NCBI GenBank assembly: GCA_018061265.1
Contig: JAGOUM010000019.1
Coordinates: 1 to 40,377, forward strand
Origin: Rhodoferax sp.
GTDB lineage: Bacteria; Pseudomonadota; Gammaproteobacteria; Burkholderiales; Burkholderiaceae_C
Reading direction: 5' to 3'
Length of the DNA stretch: 40,377 nucleotides
Position numbers and translations under genes: made by a program. Positions 16,605 to 24,783 of the stretch are shown here, piece after piece; position 1 is the stretch's first letter; every line of letters starts with the position of its first letter. The notes below the pieces were generated by a model. The model had not been told where the DNA came from and did no database searches. It saw only the letters and a list, made by a program, of their open reading frames with translations.

Positions 16605-18983
16605 CTAAAGCCGAGCAGATCGCAACCGCAGTGCATTGCCAATAACCGACACCGAACTAAAGCTCATTGCCAAGGCAGCAATCATAGGTGACAGTACCCA
16701 ACCGGTGAAGGGATAGAGGACCCCAGCTGCCACGGGAATGCCCAATGCGTTGTACAGAAATGCAAACATCAGGTTCTGCTTCATGTTGCCGACAGTGGCA
16801 TTTGAGAGTGCCAGGGCGATAGAAATGCCACGCAAATCCCCCTTGACCAGAGTGACCTGAGCGCTGTTCATTGCCACATCAGTTCCCGTTCCCATTGCAA
16901 TTCCCACGTTGGCTTTTGCCAGGGCCGGGGCATCATTGATGCCGTCACCCGCCATGGCGACGATGCGGCCGTCTTTTTGCAGCTGCTCGACCAAATTGAG
17001 TTTGTCTTGAGGCTTGACCTCACCATGTACTTCATCAATGCCGAGTTTTGCGCCGACTGCTTTGGCAGTGGTCAAACCGTCACCTGTTGCCATCACAATG
17101 CGGATGCCTGATGCCTTGAGTGTTTTGAGGGCCTCCATCGAACTGGCCTTGATGGGATCGGAGACCGCGAGCAATCCGGCGAGCTTTCCATCAACGGCAA
17201 GGTGCATGACGCTGGCACCTTCGGTCCTTAGGGCTTCAGCCTGTACTTTCAACTCATCCACCGCAATCTTCATTTGCTGCATCAGCGCAGTATTTCCCAA
17301 GACCAAATGCTTTCCTGCAACCTGGCCTTGCACACCAATGCCAGAGCCTGAGTCAAAGTTCTCTGGCTTGTCCAATGTTAGATTGCGATCACGTGCGGCG
17401 CTCACAATGGCTGCTGCCAAAGGATGTTCGCTTCCCTGGTCAAGGCTGGCAGCCAGACGCAATACCTCGTCGGCTGCAAACCCCGTGCTTGGCACTGCCT
17501 TTTCAAAACTTGGGTGCCCTTCTGTCAGAGTCCCGGTTTTATCGATGATCAAGGTGTCAATCTTGCGCAGGTTTTCAATGGCGGCAGCGTCGCGAAACAG
17601 TATTCCCTTCGTCGCCCCTTTCCCAGTTGCCACCATGATCGACATGGGTGTGGCCAGTCCCAGAGCGCAGGGGCAAGCGATGATCAATACCGCGACTGCG
17701 TTGATCAGTCCGTACACCCAGCTTGGCTCAGGACCCCAAAGCCCCCAACCAATGAAAGTGAGCACGGCGATGCTGACGACTGCCATGACAAAGTACCCAG
17801 CGACCACGTCCGCCATGCGCTGCATCGGAGCCCTTGAGCGTTGGGCCTGTGCGACCATTTGAACGATTTGGGACAGGACGGTGTCAGACCCGATCTTTTC
17901 AGCCTTCATCACCAACGCGCCGCTGGTGTTGAGCGTTGCACCAATGATCTTGTCACCTACGCGTTTGGTAACAGGCAGAGGTTCGCCTGTCAACATGGAC
18001 TCATCGAGTGCACTGCTGCCCTCAGTGACGATGCCATCGACTGGCACCTTTTCGCCCGGTCGTACCCGCAACAGATCACCCAGGTGAACATGCGAGAGTT
18101 CAATATCCTCCTCAGTGCCATCGGCTTTCAACCGGCGCGCCGTTTTCGGGGCCAGTCCCAGCAGCGACTTGATCGCCGCTGAAGTCTGGGAACGCGCCTT
18201 GAGTTCCAGCATTTGACCCAAAAGTGTCAGTGAAATGATGACCGCAGCTGCTTCAAAATAGACTGCCACCCGACCCATGGAGATGAATGAATCCGGAAAT
18301 ACACCTGGTGCAATGGTCGCCACCATGCTGTAGAGGTAAGCCGCTCCAGTGCCAAGGCCAATCAATGTCCACATATTGGGACTGCGGTTCATAACGGACT
18401 CTACACCGCGTACAAAGAACGGCCATCCCGCCCACAGCACAATGGGCGTTGCCAACGCAAATTCGACCCAACTCTGCACGGTCATATCCATCCATTGCAG
18501 GCGATGGCCCACCATCGCCAGTGCAAAAACCACGACAGTGAGAGGCAGCGTCCACCAAAAACGCCGCTGAAAGTCTCGCAGCTCTGAATTGTCCTCATCC
18601 TCCAGCGCAGGCATCAGGGGTTCCAGCGTCATCCCACATTTCGGGCAGTTGCCTGGATGATCCTGGCGAATTTCGGGGTGCATGGGACAGGTGTAAATCG
18701 TCCCTACAACCGGCGGTGCAGCGATCGTTTGGGCAGTGGGCTCCCCCATGTACTGCATGGGAGCGGCGTCGAATTTCGTTTTGCATTTGGGGCCGCAAAA
18801 GAAAAAAGTGCGACCCATGTGCTCGGACCGGTCAAAGGCCTGGTCCGTCACCGTCATACCGCACACGGGATCCTTCAGAGCCTCCGTGATACCTTCTTCG
18901 GTGGTGTTGTCTGTTTGAGGCACTGCGCTCCCGGCGCCATGGTGGTGCGCATGCGCGTGTTCGTCGTATTGGTGGGTATTCAT
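16605..18983 (-). CDS. copF: Cu+-exporting P1B-type ATPase with YHS and metal-binding N-terminus (CopF/SilP-like)
   Basis: This is an inner-membrane pump moving Cu(I)/Ag(I) from cytoplasm to periplasm. The 792 residues show a His-rich start (residues 4-15), a YHS domain (DPVCGMT, C41, with FFCGPKC at 62-67) and a heavy-metal-binding domain [20 protein letters not shown] (97-116). Eight TM helices follow, with the actuator motif TGE at 332-334, the transmembrane CPC at 437-439, the phosphorylated D481 in DKTGTLTEG, and GDGINDAP near the end. Two N-terminal modules instead of CxxC domains mark the CopF/SilP-like subgroup. It lies 19 bp after the second TPM gene, so it is probably the last gene of that cluster. 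Confidence 0.94.
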   Translation of the reverse strand: MNTHQYDEHAHAHHHGAGSAVPQTDNTTEEGITEALKDPVCGMTVTDQAFDRSEHMGRTFFFCGPKCKTKFDAAPMQYMGEPTAQTIAAPPVVGTIYTCPMHPEIRQDHPGNCPKCGMTLEPLMPALEDEDNSELRDFQRRFWWTLPLTVVVFALAMVGHRLQWMDMTVQSWVEFALATPIVLWAGWPFFVRGVESVMNRSPNMWTLIGLGTGAAYLYSMVATIAPGVFPDSFISMGRVAVYFEAAAVIISLTLLGQMLELKARSQTSAAIKSLLGLAPKTARRLKADGTEEDIELSHVHLGDLLRVRPGEKVPVDGIVTEGSSALDESMLTGEPLPVTKRVGDKIIGATLNTSGALVMKAEKIGSDTVLSQIVQMVAQAQRSRAPMQRMADVVAGYFVMAVVSIAVLTFIGWGLWGPEPSWVYGLINAVAVLIIACPCALGLATPMSIMVATGKGATKGILFRDAAAIENLRKIDTLIIDKTGTLTEGHPSFEKAVPSTGFAADEVLRLAASLDQGSEHPLAAAIVSAARDRNLTLDKPENFDSGSGIGVQGQVAGKHLVLGNTALMQQMKIAVDELKVQAEALRTEGASVMHLAVDGKLAGLLAVSDPIKASSMEALKTLKASGIRIVMATGDGLTTAKAVGAKLGIDEVHGEVKPQDKLNLVEQLQKDGRIVAMAGDGINDAPALAKANVGIAMGTGTDVAMNSAQVTLVKGDLRGISIALALSNATVGNMKQNLMFAFLYNALGIPVAAGVLYPFTGWVLSPMIAALAMSFSSVSVIGNALRLRSARL

Positions 18984-19002
18984 GGTATGGCTGCAATGTT
19001 TG

Positions 19003-19503
19003 TCAGGTCAGCAAGACCGGGGCATCGGGAAGCTCGTTAACTCGCGCTTCCTTCACTGGGAAGTACGCTCCGATTAGTTTGGCAAGTGCCGCAATGCCCT
19101 GCAATGCGCCGGCTTGAAACGCGGAGCTGGAAAACGCCTTTTGCATGTCATGGCAGATGGCGGCCCAAGTTTCATTGCCAGCTTTGACATGGATACCTCG
19201 GTCTGCAACGATTTCAACCGCATGGTCCGCCAGCAAAACGTAAATCAGGACACCGTTGTTATGCTCGGTGTCCCAGACGCGCAGTTGAGAAAACACCTCA
19301 AGGGCGCGCTCGCGCGAGGAATGGCCCCTGAGCAAGCACATGCCGTCCAAACCACCTTCCACGGCAAATCGAATCTCGCCGCCATGCTGTTGTTCGCTGG
19401 ACTGGATCGCTTGCTCTATGGCGAGCAGGCTCTGCGGCGTGAAGGCCCGGTGCAACTGCCAATCGGAAAACAGCAGGTGTCGTATAAAACGCTGGATATG
19501 CAT
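19003..19503 (-). CDS. TPM-domain protein, second of two
   Basis: TPM domains (also called DUF477) occur in membrane-associated or secreted proteins of unclear role, some with phosphatase-like folds. This one lacks a signal peptide and starts with [20 protein letters not shown]. The TPM core is seen as [40 protein letters not shown] and [21 protein letters not shown] prefer ATG 19503, two bases after the previous stop, over GTG 19512, which overlaps it. The protein probably works with the TPM and LemA proteins encoded just upstream. A link to copper is only inferred from the position before copF. Confidence 0.8.
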   Translation of the reverse strand: MHIQRFIRHLLFSDWQLHRAFTPQSLLAIEQAIQSSEQQHGGEIRFAVEGGLDGMCLLRGHSSRERALEVFSQLRVWDTEHNNGVLIYVLLADHAVEIVADRGIHVKAGNETWAAICHDMQKAFSSSAFQAGALQGIAALAKLIGAYFPVKEARVNELPDAPVLLT

Positions 19504-19505
19504 GG

Positions 19506-20366
19506 CTACCACCTTCCCGAGGAGCCGCCGCCGCCGAAGCCACCACCGCCACCCCGGAATCCACCGCCACCGAATCCACCTCGACCACCACCAGAATAGC
19601 CTCCGACGCCACGAAGCAGTGTGCCTGCCCCGATCAATGTGACAAACATGGAGGCAATACCGGCCAAGATGGCATAAAGCAAGGTCCCAATCAACATCCA
19701 GGCAAGGCCAGTCACGATGGCCCCCGTGATCAAGGACCCTCCAACCTTTCCAACGACGTGGCGCAGCACACCGCCAACCCCCAGGGCCACAATGAACAGA
19801 AATGGCACAAACTGCCGAAGACTCTGATCGTTCCCTCTTGGGTTGCTTTGGGGTGCCGGTAGGGGTTCACCGTCCACAACCTGCATGATCTGGGCCGTGC
19901 CAGCTTGCACACCGCCGTAGAAATCACCTTGCTTGAAGCGCGGCACGATGGTCTCGCTGATGATGCGCTTGCTGACGATGTCTGATAGCGCGCCTTCCAG
20001 GCCATAACCCACTTCGATGCGCACGGTGCGGTCATCCTTGGCCACCACCAGAATGACGCCGTCATCTACCTTCTTGCGCCCCAGCTTCCATTGTTCGGCT
20101 ACCCGCAAGGCATATTGCTCAATGCCTTCGGGCAGCGTGGTGGCCAGCATCAGGACGGCCAATTGCGTGCCCTTGCGCGCTTCAAAGGCTGTTAATGCCT
20201 GTTCGAGCTGGGCTTTCTGCTCCTGCGTGAGCGTGCTGGTCTGGTCAGTGACGTGTCCCACTAAGGAAGGCACTGCGACCTGCGCATCGGTAATGGCTGG
20301 AATCAGCAATGCAAACGTCAGCCAGACAGCGACACACCCGCGGTGTATCGCTCCTTTGATGGTCAT
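19506..20366 (-). CDS. TPM-domain membrane protein with Gly-rich tail (YgcG type)
   Basis: The 286-residue protein has a signal peptide ending near ITDAQ and a TPM domain from about 30 to 165 (VPSLVGHVTDQTSTLTQEQK, then YALRVAEQWKLGRKKVDDGV). Two TM helices follow at about 180-245, and the tail is made of Gly, Phe and Arg repeats. This layout matches the YgcG/TPM proteins that usually partner LemA in bacteria. The start codon overlaps the lemA stop by 4 bp (ATGA), so the two are translationally coupled. The glycine-rich tail is low complexity and probably flexible. Function is unknown beyond a likely envelope role. Confidence 0.85.
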   Translation of the reverse strand: MTIKGAIHRGCVAVWLTFALLIPAITDAQVAVPSLVGHVTDQTSTLTQEQKAQLEQALTAFEARKGTQLAVLMLATTLPEGIEQYALRVAEQWKLGRKKVDDGVILVVAKDDRTVRIEVGYGLEGALSDIVSKRIISETIVPRFKQGDFYGGVQAGTAQIMQVVDGEPLPAPQSNPRGNDQSLRQFVPFLFIVALGVGGVLRHVVGKVGGSLITGAIVTGLAWMLIGTLLYAILAGIASMFVTLIGAGTLLRGVGGYSGGGRGGFGGGGFRGGGGGFGGGGSSGRW

Positions 20367-20995
20367 TTTGCGACTCCGGATGCAGCACCTTGTGGTGCAG
20401 CCGCTGGGCGGTCAAAGCTGACGGACGGTGGCTTGGAAATTTCCTTCTCGTTCTCCACCGTGAAATTGGCTTTTTCTTTGTATCCAAACACCATTGCAGT
20501 CAGATTCGATGGGAATGACCTCACCGTCACGTTGTACTCCTGAACTGATTTGATGTACCGGTTGCGGGCGACGGAGATGCGGTTTTCTGTGCCCTCCAGC
20601 TGCGCCTGTAAATCCCTGAATGCCTGGTTCGCTTTAAGATTGGGGTAGTTCTCGGATACCACCAGAAGTCGCGACAGGGCTCCCGACAATTGGCCTTGTG
20701 CCTGTTGGAACTTCTGAAAAGCAGCAGGGTCGTTGATCAACTCAGGAGTCGCCTGTATGGACGTTGCTCTTGAGCGCGCCTCGACTACTTTGATCAACGT
20801 GTCTTGCTCAAACTGGGTCTCGCCCTTGACGGTGCTGACCAGGTTGGGCACCAGATCCGATCGACGCTGATACTGGTTCAGCACCTCCGCCCAGCTGGCC
20901 TTGATCTGCTCGTCGGTGCTCTGAAAGCTGTTATATCCACAGCCCGTCAACCCAAGGATCGCGGCAGCTATGATGAAGATGAGAAGTTTGCGCAT
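20363..20995 (-). CDS. lemA: LemA family lipoprotein
   Basis: LemA proteins are membrane-anchored helical bundle proteins of unknown exact function. I place the start at ATG 20995, with GGAGGC 6 nt upstream. The 210-residue product starts with a lipoprotein-like signal, LLIFIIAAAILGLTGCGYN, with lipobox LTGC. The conserved LemA stretches follow: QIKASWAEVLNQYQRRSDLV, PNLVSTVKGETQFEQDTL, VSENYPNLKANQAFRDLQAQ and RNRYIKSVQEYNVTVRSFPS. It overlaps the first TPM gene. A 242-bp gap separates it from the methyltransferase gene upstream, so it could have its own promoter there. Confidence 0.9.
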   Translation of the reverse strand: MRKLLIFIIAAAILGLTGCGYNSFQSTDEQIKASWAEVLNQYQRRSDLVPNLVSTVKGETQFEQDTLIKVVEARSRATSIQATPELINDPAAFQKFQQAQGQLSGALSRLLVVSENYPNLKANQAFRDLQAQLEGTENRISVARNRYIKSVQEYNVTVRSFPSNLTAMVFGYKEKANFTVENEKEISKPPSVSFDRPAAAPQGAASGVAK

Positions 20996-21237
20996 TTTTG
21001 TGCCTCCGATATAAATGAAAGATGCCAGCGTTATGCGCAGCAACAGGCGACTTTTTTCCCCAGGCTGGTCTGTCACCAAGATGTCTTCGAGGATCCAGAG
21101 AAGACCGCACCGGTTGCGATACTTGCTTGGCAATCTTCATCGGCCAAGGCAGCGATCAGAGGTCCCCCTCCCGGGTTCAAATCACCTTCGATTCCATTCG
21201 TTTATTCCGCGAAACAATCCCATTGGCTTCTTATGGC

Positions 21238-21894
21238 TCAGCCACGAGATGTCGCAGACGACTGATGAAAATGCGGAAAAAAACGTGGCGTCTGCTGGGC
21301 GTAACGCGCATACATCTCGCCAAATTGCGACCGCATCTCAGCCTCTTCGGTGACTGCCAAGCGGCCATACATCGCTAGCAAGACGGGAAACATCAACAGG
21401 GTTAACAGGGTCGGCCATTGCAATAGGAAGCCAAAGAGAATCAGGACAAAGGCCACATATTGCGGATGACGGATATGGGCGTAAGGTCCCGCAGTTGCCA
21501 ATAGGTGTCTGCGTTGGGCGTGGTACAGCACATTCCAAGCACTCGACAACAGGTAGAAACCCAGGCCCAGGAAGATATAACTCACAATATGCAGAGGCCC
21601 CCAATGCGGATCACCCTTTTCGCCCAGCAGTGTGGACCATAAATGTCCAGCGTCATGGGTCAGGATGTCCAAGCCAGGGTATTTGGTTTGCAACCAACCC
21701 GATAGCAGATAGATGGTCAGTGGGAACCCGTACATCTCCACAAACAGGGCCACGATAAAGGCAGAGAACGCACTAAACGTTCTCCAATCCCTGGCCGTTG
21801 CGGGTTTGAAGAAGCTGTAGGCAAACATGATGAAAATCGCTGAATTGAAGATCACCAATGTCCACAGCCCATAGGCAGGTTGATCATGGCTCAT
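21238..21894 (-). CDS. Membrane methyltransferase-like protein, ICMT/PEMT family
   Basis: The 218-residue protein has five or six TM helices and the family's SAM-binding signature: HLLATAGPYAHIRHPQYVAF and a later EEAEMRSQFGEMYARYAQQT. Members methylate isoprenylcysteines or phospholipids in other organisms. In bacteria they are mostly unstudied, and several are found in metal-resistance islands. It overlaps the DUF2933 gene by 4 bp (ATGA) and is the third protein of the Met-rich/DUF2933 block. A fragment of a second copy is fused to the broken DUF2933 gene at 9277-9620. The substrate cannot be inferred from sequence. Confidence 0.82.
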   Translation of the reverse strand: MSHDQPAYGLWTLVIFNSAIFIMFAYSFFKPATARDWRTFSAFSAFIVALFVEMYGFPLTIYLLSGWLQTKYPGLDILTHDAGHLWSTLLGEKGDPHWGPLHIVSYIFLGLGFYLLSSAWNVLYHAQRRHLLATAGPYAHIRHPQYVAFVLILFGFLLQWPTLLTLLMFPVLLAMYGRLAVTEEAEMRSQFGEMYARYAQQTPRFFPHFHQSSATSRG

Positions 21895-22172
21895 ACTGAT
21901 TCTCCCGGCCGCGGATTGCTCGATTTGCTGGAATCACCGATGGGTGGACCACCACCTTGACGGTGACCATGGGCTCCGTGTCCATGGTGCATGAAGACAT
22001 GCATCAAGGGGCATGCCAACAAGAGCAGCCAGGGCAAAGCTCCGGTAAAGTGAGCTAGGTGCTCCGTCATCAAGTAATACGCCGCTACTGCGCCAATCAC
22101 CAAGAGTCCCACGGCGTTTCGGGAACTCCAAAAGCTTGGCGGTTGGTCTGGGGTTTCATGGTCGTGGTCCAT
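21891..22172 (-). CDS. Small His-rich membrane protein, DUF2933 family
   Basis: The 93-residue protein has a His/Asp start (MDHDHETPDQ), two TM segments (VGLLVIGAVAAYYLMTEHLA and GALPWLLLLACPLMHVF) and a histidine-rich tail MHHGHGAHGHRQGGG. This is characteristic of DUF2933, a family of small inner-membrane proteins repeatedly seen beside copper genes. The cysteine and histidines next to the second helix could bind metal. It starts 11 bp after the Met-rich gene and overlaps the methyltransferase-like gene downstream. Its role is unknown. Confidence 0.82.
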   Translation of the reverse strand: MDHDHETPDQPPSFWSSRNAVGLLVIGAVAAYYLMTEHLAHFTGALPWLLLLACPLMHVFMHHGHGAHGHRQGGGPPIGDSSKSSNPRPGESV

Positions 22173-22183
22173 GAGTGGGCTCC

Positions 22184-22654
22184 TTACTTTGCGGGATCGT
22201 CAGGAAGGCGATCCATCATCATTTGCATCATGGAAGTCATCATTTCCATGCGCTTTTCCATCATCTCGGGGTGGGCCATCATGTCCAAGGGCACACGCCC
22301 TTTGTTTGCGCCAGAGTCCGTGCTGCCCATGCCTTTCATGCCACCCATGGAGGCCATCGAACCCATCATGTTCATGCCGTCTTGCATGGCCTTCGCGTGA
22401 TCAGCCATAAGCGCGTTGCGTTCTTCCTGTGTTTTTGCCGCCATCATCTTTTCATGCATTTCACGCATGACGTTCATTTGGCTATCCATAGCGGCCATCG
22501 ATTCCTTGACCGAGGCTTTCGGTTTGACTACAGCCGCCTTTTTCACCGAATCAGCCGGATGATGTTGAACATGTTGGCTGTCCGTTTGCGCATAGGCGCC
22601 AAATGCAGCAGCAGCCATAACTAGAGGCAAAACAGTTTGACGAAAAGTTGTCAT
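22184..22654 (-). CDS. Exported Met-rich protein, candidate periplasmic copper binder
   Basis: The 156-residue precursor has a signal peptide ending near GAYAQ. It is followed by a His-containing region (QHVQHHPADSV), a charged helix, and two Met clusters: MQDGMNMMGSMASMGGMKGM and PEMMEKRMEMMTSMMQMMMD. Methionine spacing of this kind is typical of Cu(I)/Ag(I)-binding proteins of oxidising compartments. I do not assign it to a named family. Its start codon overlaps the stop of a small upstream ORF (22651-22821) as ATGA. A 3' fragment of a second copy lies at 9632-9740. Confidence 0.78.
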   Translation of the reverse strand: MTTFRQTVLPLVMAAAAFGAYAQTDSQHVQHHPADSVKKAAVVKPKASVKESMAAMDSQMNVMREMHEKMMAAKTQEERNALMADHAKAMQDGMNMMGSMASMGGMKGMGSTDSGANKGRVPLDMMAHPEMMEKRMEMMTSMMQMMMDRLPDDPAK

Positions 22655-22821
22655 TTGAAACTCCGGTTGGTATTTGAGGAAACGTGGATCGCCAATGTCA
22701 TGCCCAAATTGGTGAACAGTGCGAGTGAAGCAGTCAGATCGCCAAGCGTCCGTGCGCTAAGCAACTTATTGAAAGCTCTCGCTGGATGGAAAAGCCCAAA
22801 ATCGACAAAGGGACTCCGCAT
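22651..22821 (-). CDS. Small ORF upstream of the Met-rich gene, translationally coupled
   Basis: A 56-codon frame starts at ATG 22821 with AAAGGAG 5 nt upstream, the best ribosome binding site in this part of the window. It ends in TGA overlapping the ATG of the Met-rich gene. The product begins MRSPFVDFGLFHPARAFNKL and contains a moderately hydrophobic stretch, LTASLALFTNLGMTLAIHV. I recognise no family. The signal and the overlap suggest a real first gene or a leader peptide for the Met-rich/DUF2933/methyltransferase operon. It is too short for most gene finders. Confidence 0.55.
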   Translation of the reverse strand: MRSPFVDFGLFHPARAFNKLLSARTLGDLTASLALFTNLGMTLAIHVSSNTNRSFK

Positions 22822-23029
22822 GTGAACTCCTTTGCACGTCGCCCTGACATTGATTGAAGATGGCTTGTTGGTTACAACACTTGCACCAGATCAATGCGAT
22901 CAACCGTTGGAGTTACACGGACCTTCGTGGAGCGAATCGCTCACATCCGAGATAACACGCCACAGTGCGAAAGCTCTGATTCTGATGTTGTTCTCTATTG
23001 CCTTTTGGTGCGCCCCTCCTGCAGTGGAC

Positions 23030-23068
23030 TGAAATAAAAACAAGTGCCCAGTGCGGTTTTGCACTGGG
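23030..23068 (-). terminator. Rho-independent terminator of copK copy 3
   Basis: On the minus strand the stem CCCAGTGC (loop AAAACC) GCACTGGG is followed by ACTTGTTTTTATTTC. It lies about 50 bp after the copK stop. Confidence 0.75.
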
Positions 23069-23116
23069 TATTGTTTCGGGGATTAACTCTCCGTATCACT
23101 CCCGGTGACTGCCTCG

Positions 23117-23398
23117 TTAACGGCGGTTTTCCAATTTGATGTAGTAAGCCAGCCTGCCAACCTCATCCCCGTTCATGGTGATTGTTTGACCATCGGCAGT
23201 TTCCATCGTTGTGCCTTCTTGCATGCGAACAACTCTTCCAAACTTGCTTTCCATGGCCATCTTGCCATCTTTAAACTGATGCACGATAGCGCCGTCCTTG
23301 AGTTGTGTGGACTTCACAATATCCTGATTGGTCACTGCGAATGCAGACAGGGCAGGCAAAGCAAGACTCAGAACCAGAATGGATTTACGAATTGACAT
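23117..23398 (-). CDS. copK: Periplasmic copper-binding protein CopK, copy 3
   Basis: The 93-residue precursor has a signal peptide ending near SAFA. Its CopK core is IVKSTQLKDGAIVHQFKDGK, MAMESKFGRVVRMQEGTTME and TADGQTITMNGDEVGRL, with the C-terminus AYYIKLENRR resembling copy 1. It thus combines features of copies 1 and 2. The signal peptide and first 60 residues are almost those of copy 2, which suggests duplication followed by gene conversion or drift. A GGAG ribosome binding site is present. A clear terminator follows, so it is a one-gene transcript. Confidence 0.92.
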   Translation of the reverse strand: MSIRKSILVLSLALPALSAFAVTNQDIVKSTQLKDGAIVHQFKDGKMAMESKFGRVVRMQEGTTMETADGQTITMNGDEVGRLAYYIKLENRR

Positions 23399-23537
23399 GA
23401 TAAAACTCCTTCAAGATGATTGCAGTTCTCCCCGAAGTTTCTCGGGGACCGGTGACGCAACTGCTGCATCACTGGTGTTAATGTAGAAGTCCAATCCCGA
23501 CAAAGGCATGACCGCAAAATTACAAAAATGACGCCTA
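23399..23537 (-). promoter_or_regulatory. copK copy 3 leader/promoter with hairpin and half CusR box
   Basis: Nearly identical to 15972-16110. It contains the leader hairpin CCCCGA/TCGGGG before the ribosome binding site. A degenerate box starts AAAATTACA at 23516, 118 bp upstream of the ATG, as in copy 2. Confidence 0.5.
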
Positions 23538-23866
23538 AAGAAAGTTTTCGAATCACATTGCCCGGTTCTTAAAAACAAGATCAGTTGGGACGATTGATGT
23601 TTCTCATCCACGCAGGCGTATCCAATCAGTCTTCCCTGGTCAACGCCCAAGTGCCAGTGCCAAGTCTGAGGTCATAGACGTGTGAAGGCACCTAGCCAGA
23701 TGCGGCCTCAAAAACTTTGTGTCTTTGGCCATTTAACCGGTTGGTCAACGACGAATTCCAGAAGTGCGAGTTGCGTCAACGTCAGCCAGATCAATCGAAA
23801 TGCCATTGTCACTTTAGTTTTGACGCCAACGGCTGATTGAAATAGAAAGCCGAGCCTGGGATTTTG
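23538..23866. other. Intergenic stretch between copK copy 3 and the cusF operon
   Basis: I see no gene in this stretch. Short minus-strand frames give fragments such as GVDQGRLIGYACVDEKHQSS, which I cannot assign. It lies upstream of the divergent cusF promoter. Confidence 0.4.
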
Positions 23867-23888
23867 AAAATGACACAAATGTAATTTT
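23867..23888. promoter_or_regulatory. CusR-like box upstream of cusF-dsbBA-cusCBA
   Basis: The box reads AAAATGACA, four bases (CAAA), then TGTAATTTT, an almost perfect 9-bp palindrome flanked by G and C. It closely matches the E. coli CusR/PcoR copper box. It lies 67 bp before cusF, as expected for an activator site at the main operon. Confidence 0.75.
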
Positions 23889-23955
23889 CAGGTCAACTTG
23901 TTGTTCGTTTCGACGGTTCAAAATCGGGCATCCAATTTCACAAAGGAGTTCCCTC

Positions 23956-24339
23956 ATGAACGCACGTTCTATTTCCACCTTGATTCTGGCCTTTGCTGGA
24001 GTGGGATTTTCGACACTTGGCTTGGCGCAAATGGATCACGGCAGTATGAAGGGCGGCGCCATGGCCGGTGGCAGCATGCAGGGCAGCACTGCCACCATGG
24101 CGGCGCAACATGGCGCCGACGCCAAAATGGCTGAAGGCACGGTCAAGCGGGTCGACAAGACCAAAGGAACGGTCACCCTGGCGCATGGGTCGATGAATGG
24201 CATGCCGCCCATGACCATGGCTTACAAAGTCAAGGATGCAGCCTGGCTCGACAGCATGCAGGCCGGACAAAAGATCCGCTTCGCCACCGACCCCGCCGAC
24301 GGCGGCATGACGGTGCTGCGTTTTGAAGCAGTGAAGTAA
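23956..24339 (+). CDS. cusF: Periplasmic Cu/Ag-binding protein, CusF family
   Basis: The 127-residue precursor has a signal peptide ending near LGLAQ and a Met/His/Gly-rich linker (MDHGSMKGGAMAGGSMQGS). The OB-fold CusF core is EGTVKRVDKTKGTVTLAHGS, then GMPPMTMAYKV. The Met-x-Met metal ligands are kept, but the metal-capping tryptophan of E. coli CusF is methionine here. It is the first gene of the efflux operon, behind a strong CusR-like box and an AAGGAG ribosome binding site. It should deliver Cu(I) to CusB, which carries its own CusF domain in this cluster. Confidence 0.92.
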   Translation: MNARSISTLILAFAGVGFSTLGLAQMDHGSMKGGAMAGGSMQGSTATMAAQHGADAKMAEGTVKRVDKTKGTVTLAHGSMNGMPPMTMAYKVKDAAWLDSMQAGQKIRFATDPADGGMTVLRFEAVK

Positions 24340-24783
24340 TTGGTCGTGTTATCCGCCGCCACGCCAAAGCCTGGTCTGTGGGCGCTGCTGTTTGGCGCCT
24401 GGCTGCTGGCGACACTTGCCGCGCTGGGTGCCTTGTTCCTGAGCGAAGTGATGGACCTTGCCCCTTGTGTGTTGTGCTGGTGGCAGCGGGTGGCCATGTT
24501 TCCGCTGGTGATCATCCTGGCGCTCGCCCTGTTTCCGCCTGACAGAGGGGTGATCCGTTACGCCTTGCCGCTGGCGGTGATTGGTCTGCTGGTGGCCGGT
24601 TTTCATCTGCTGTTGATGATGGGTGTGATTCCCGAGGCCTTGGCGCCGTGCCGCCAGGGCATTCCTTGCAAAACGGTGCAGATCGAATGGTTTGGTTTTG
24701 TCACGATTCCCTTGCTGTCTTTTGTCACTTTTCTAGCCATCACTGGCCTGCTCTGGGTGGCTCATCTGAAGTCTTCCGAATGA
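24340..24783 (+). CDS. dsbB: DsbB-like disulfide oxidoreductase in the cus operon
   Basis: DsbB-type proteins re-oxidise DsbA and pass electrons to quinones in the inner membrane. The 147 residues form four TM helices with the redox pair CVLC (C43, C46) after helix 1 and the second pair C104 and C110 in APCRQGIPCKTVQIEWFGF. This resembles the BdbC/DsbB subgroup. The start is either TTG 24340, directly after the cusF stop, or GTG 24346; neither has a strong ribosome binding site. Its stop overlaps the ATG of the DsbA-like gene (ATGA), so the two form a redox pair made together under copper control. Confidence 0.9.
   Translation: MVVLSAATPKPGLWALLFGAWLLATLAALGALFLSEVMDLAPCVLCWWQRVAMFPLVIILALALFPPDRGVIRYALPLAVIGLLVAGFHLLLMMGVIPEALAPCRQGIPCKTVQIEWFGFVTIPLLSFVTFLAITGLLWVAHLKSSE

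Noticed and set aside
22832-23032. 66-codon plus-strand frame between the small ORF and copK copy 3
   Set aside because: No ribosome binding site and no family; the right end overlaps the terminator region of copK copy 3.
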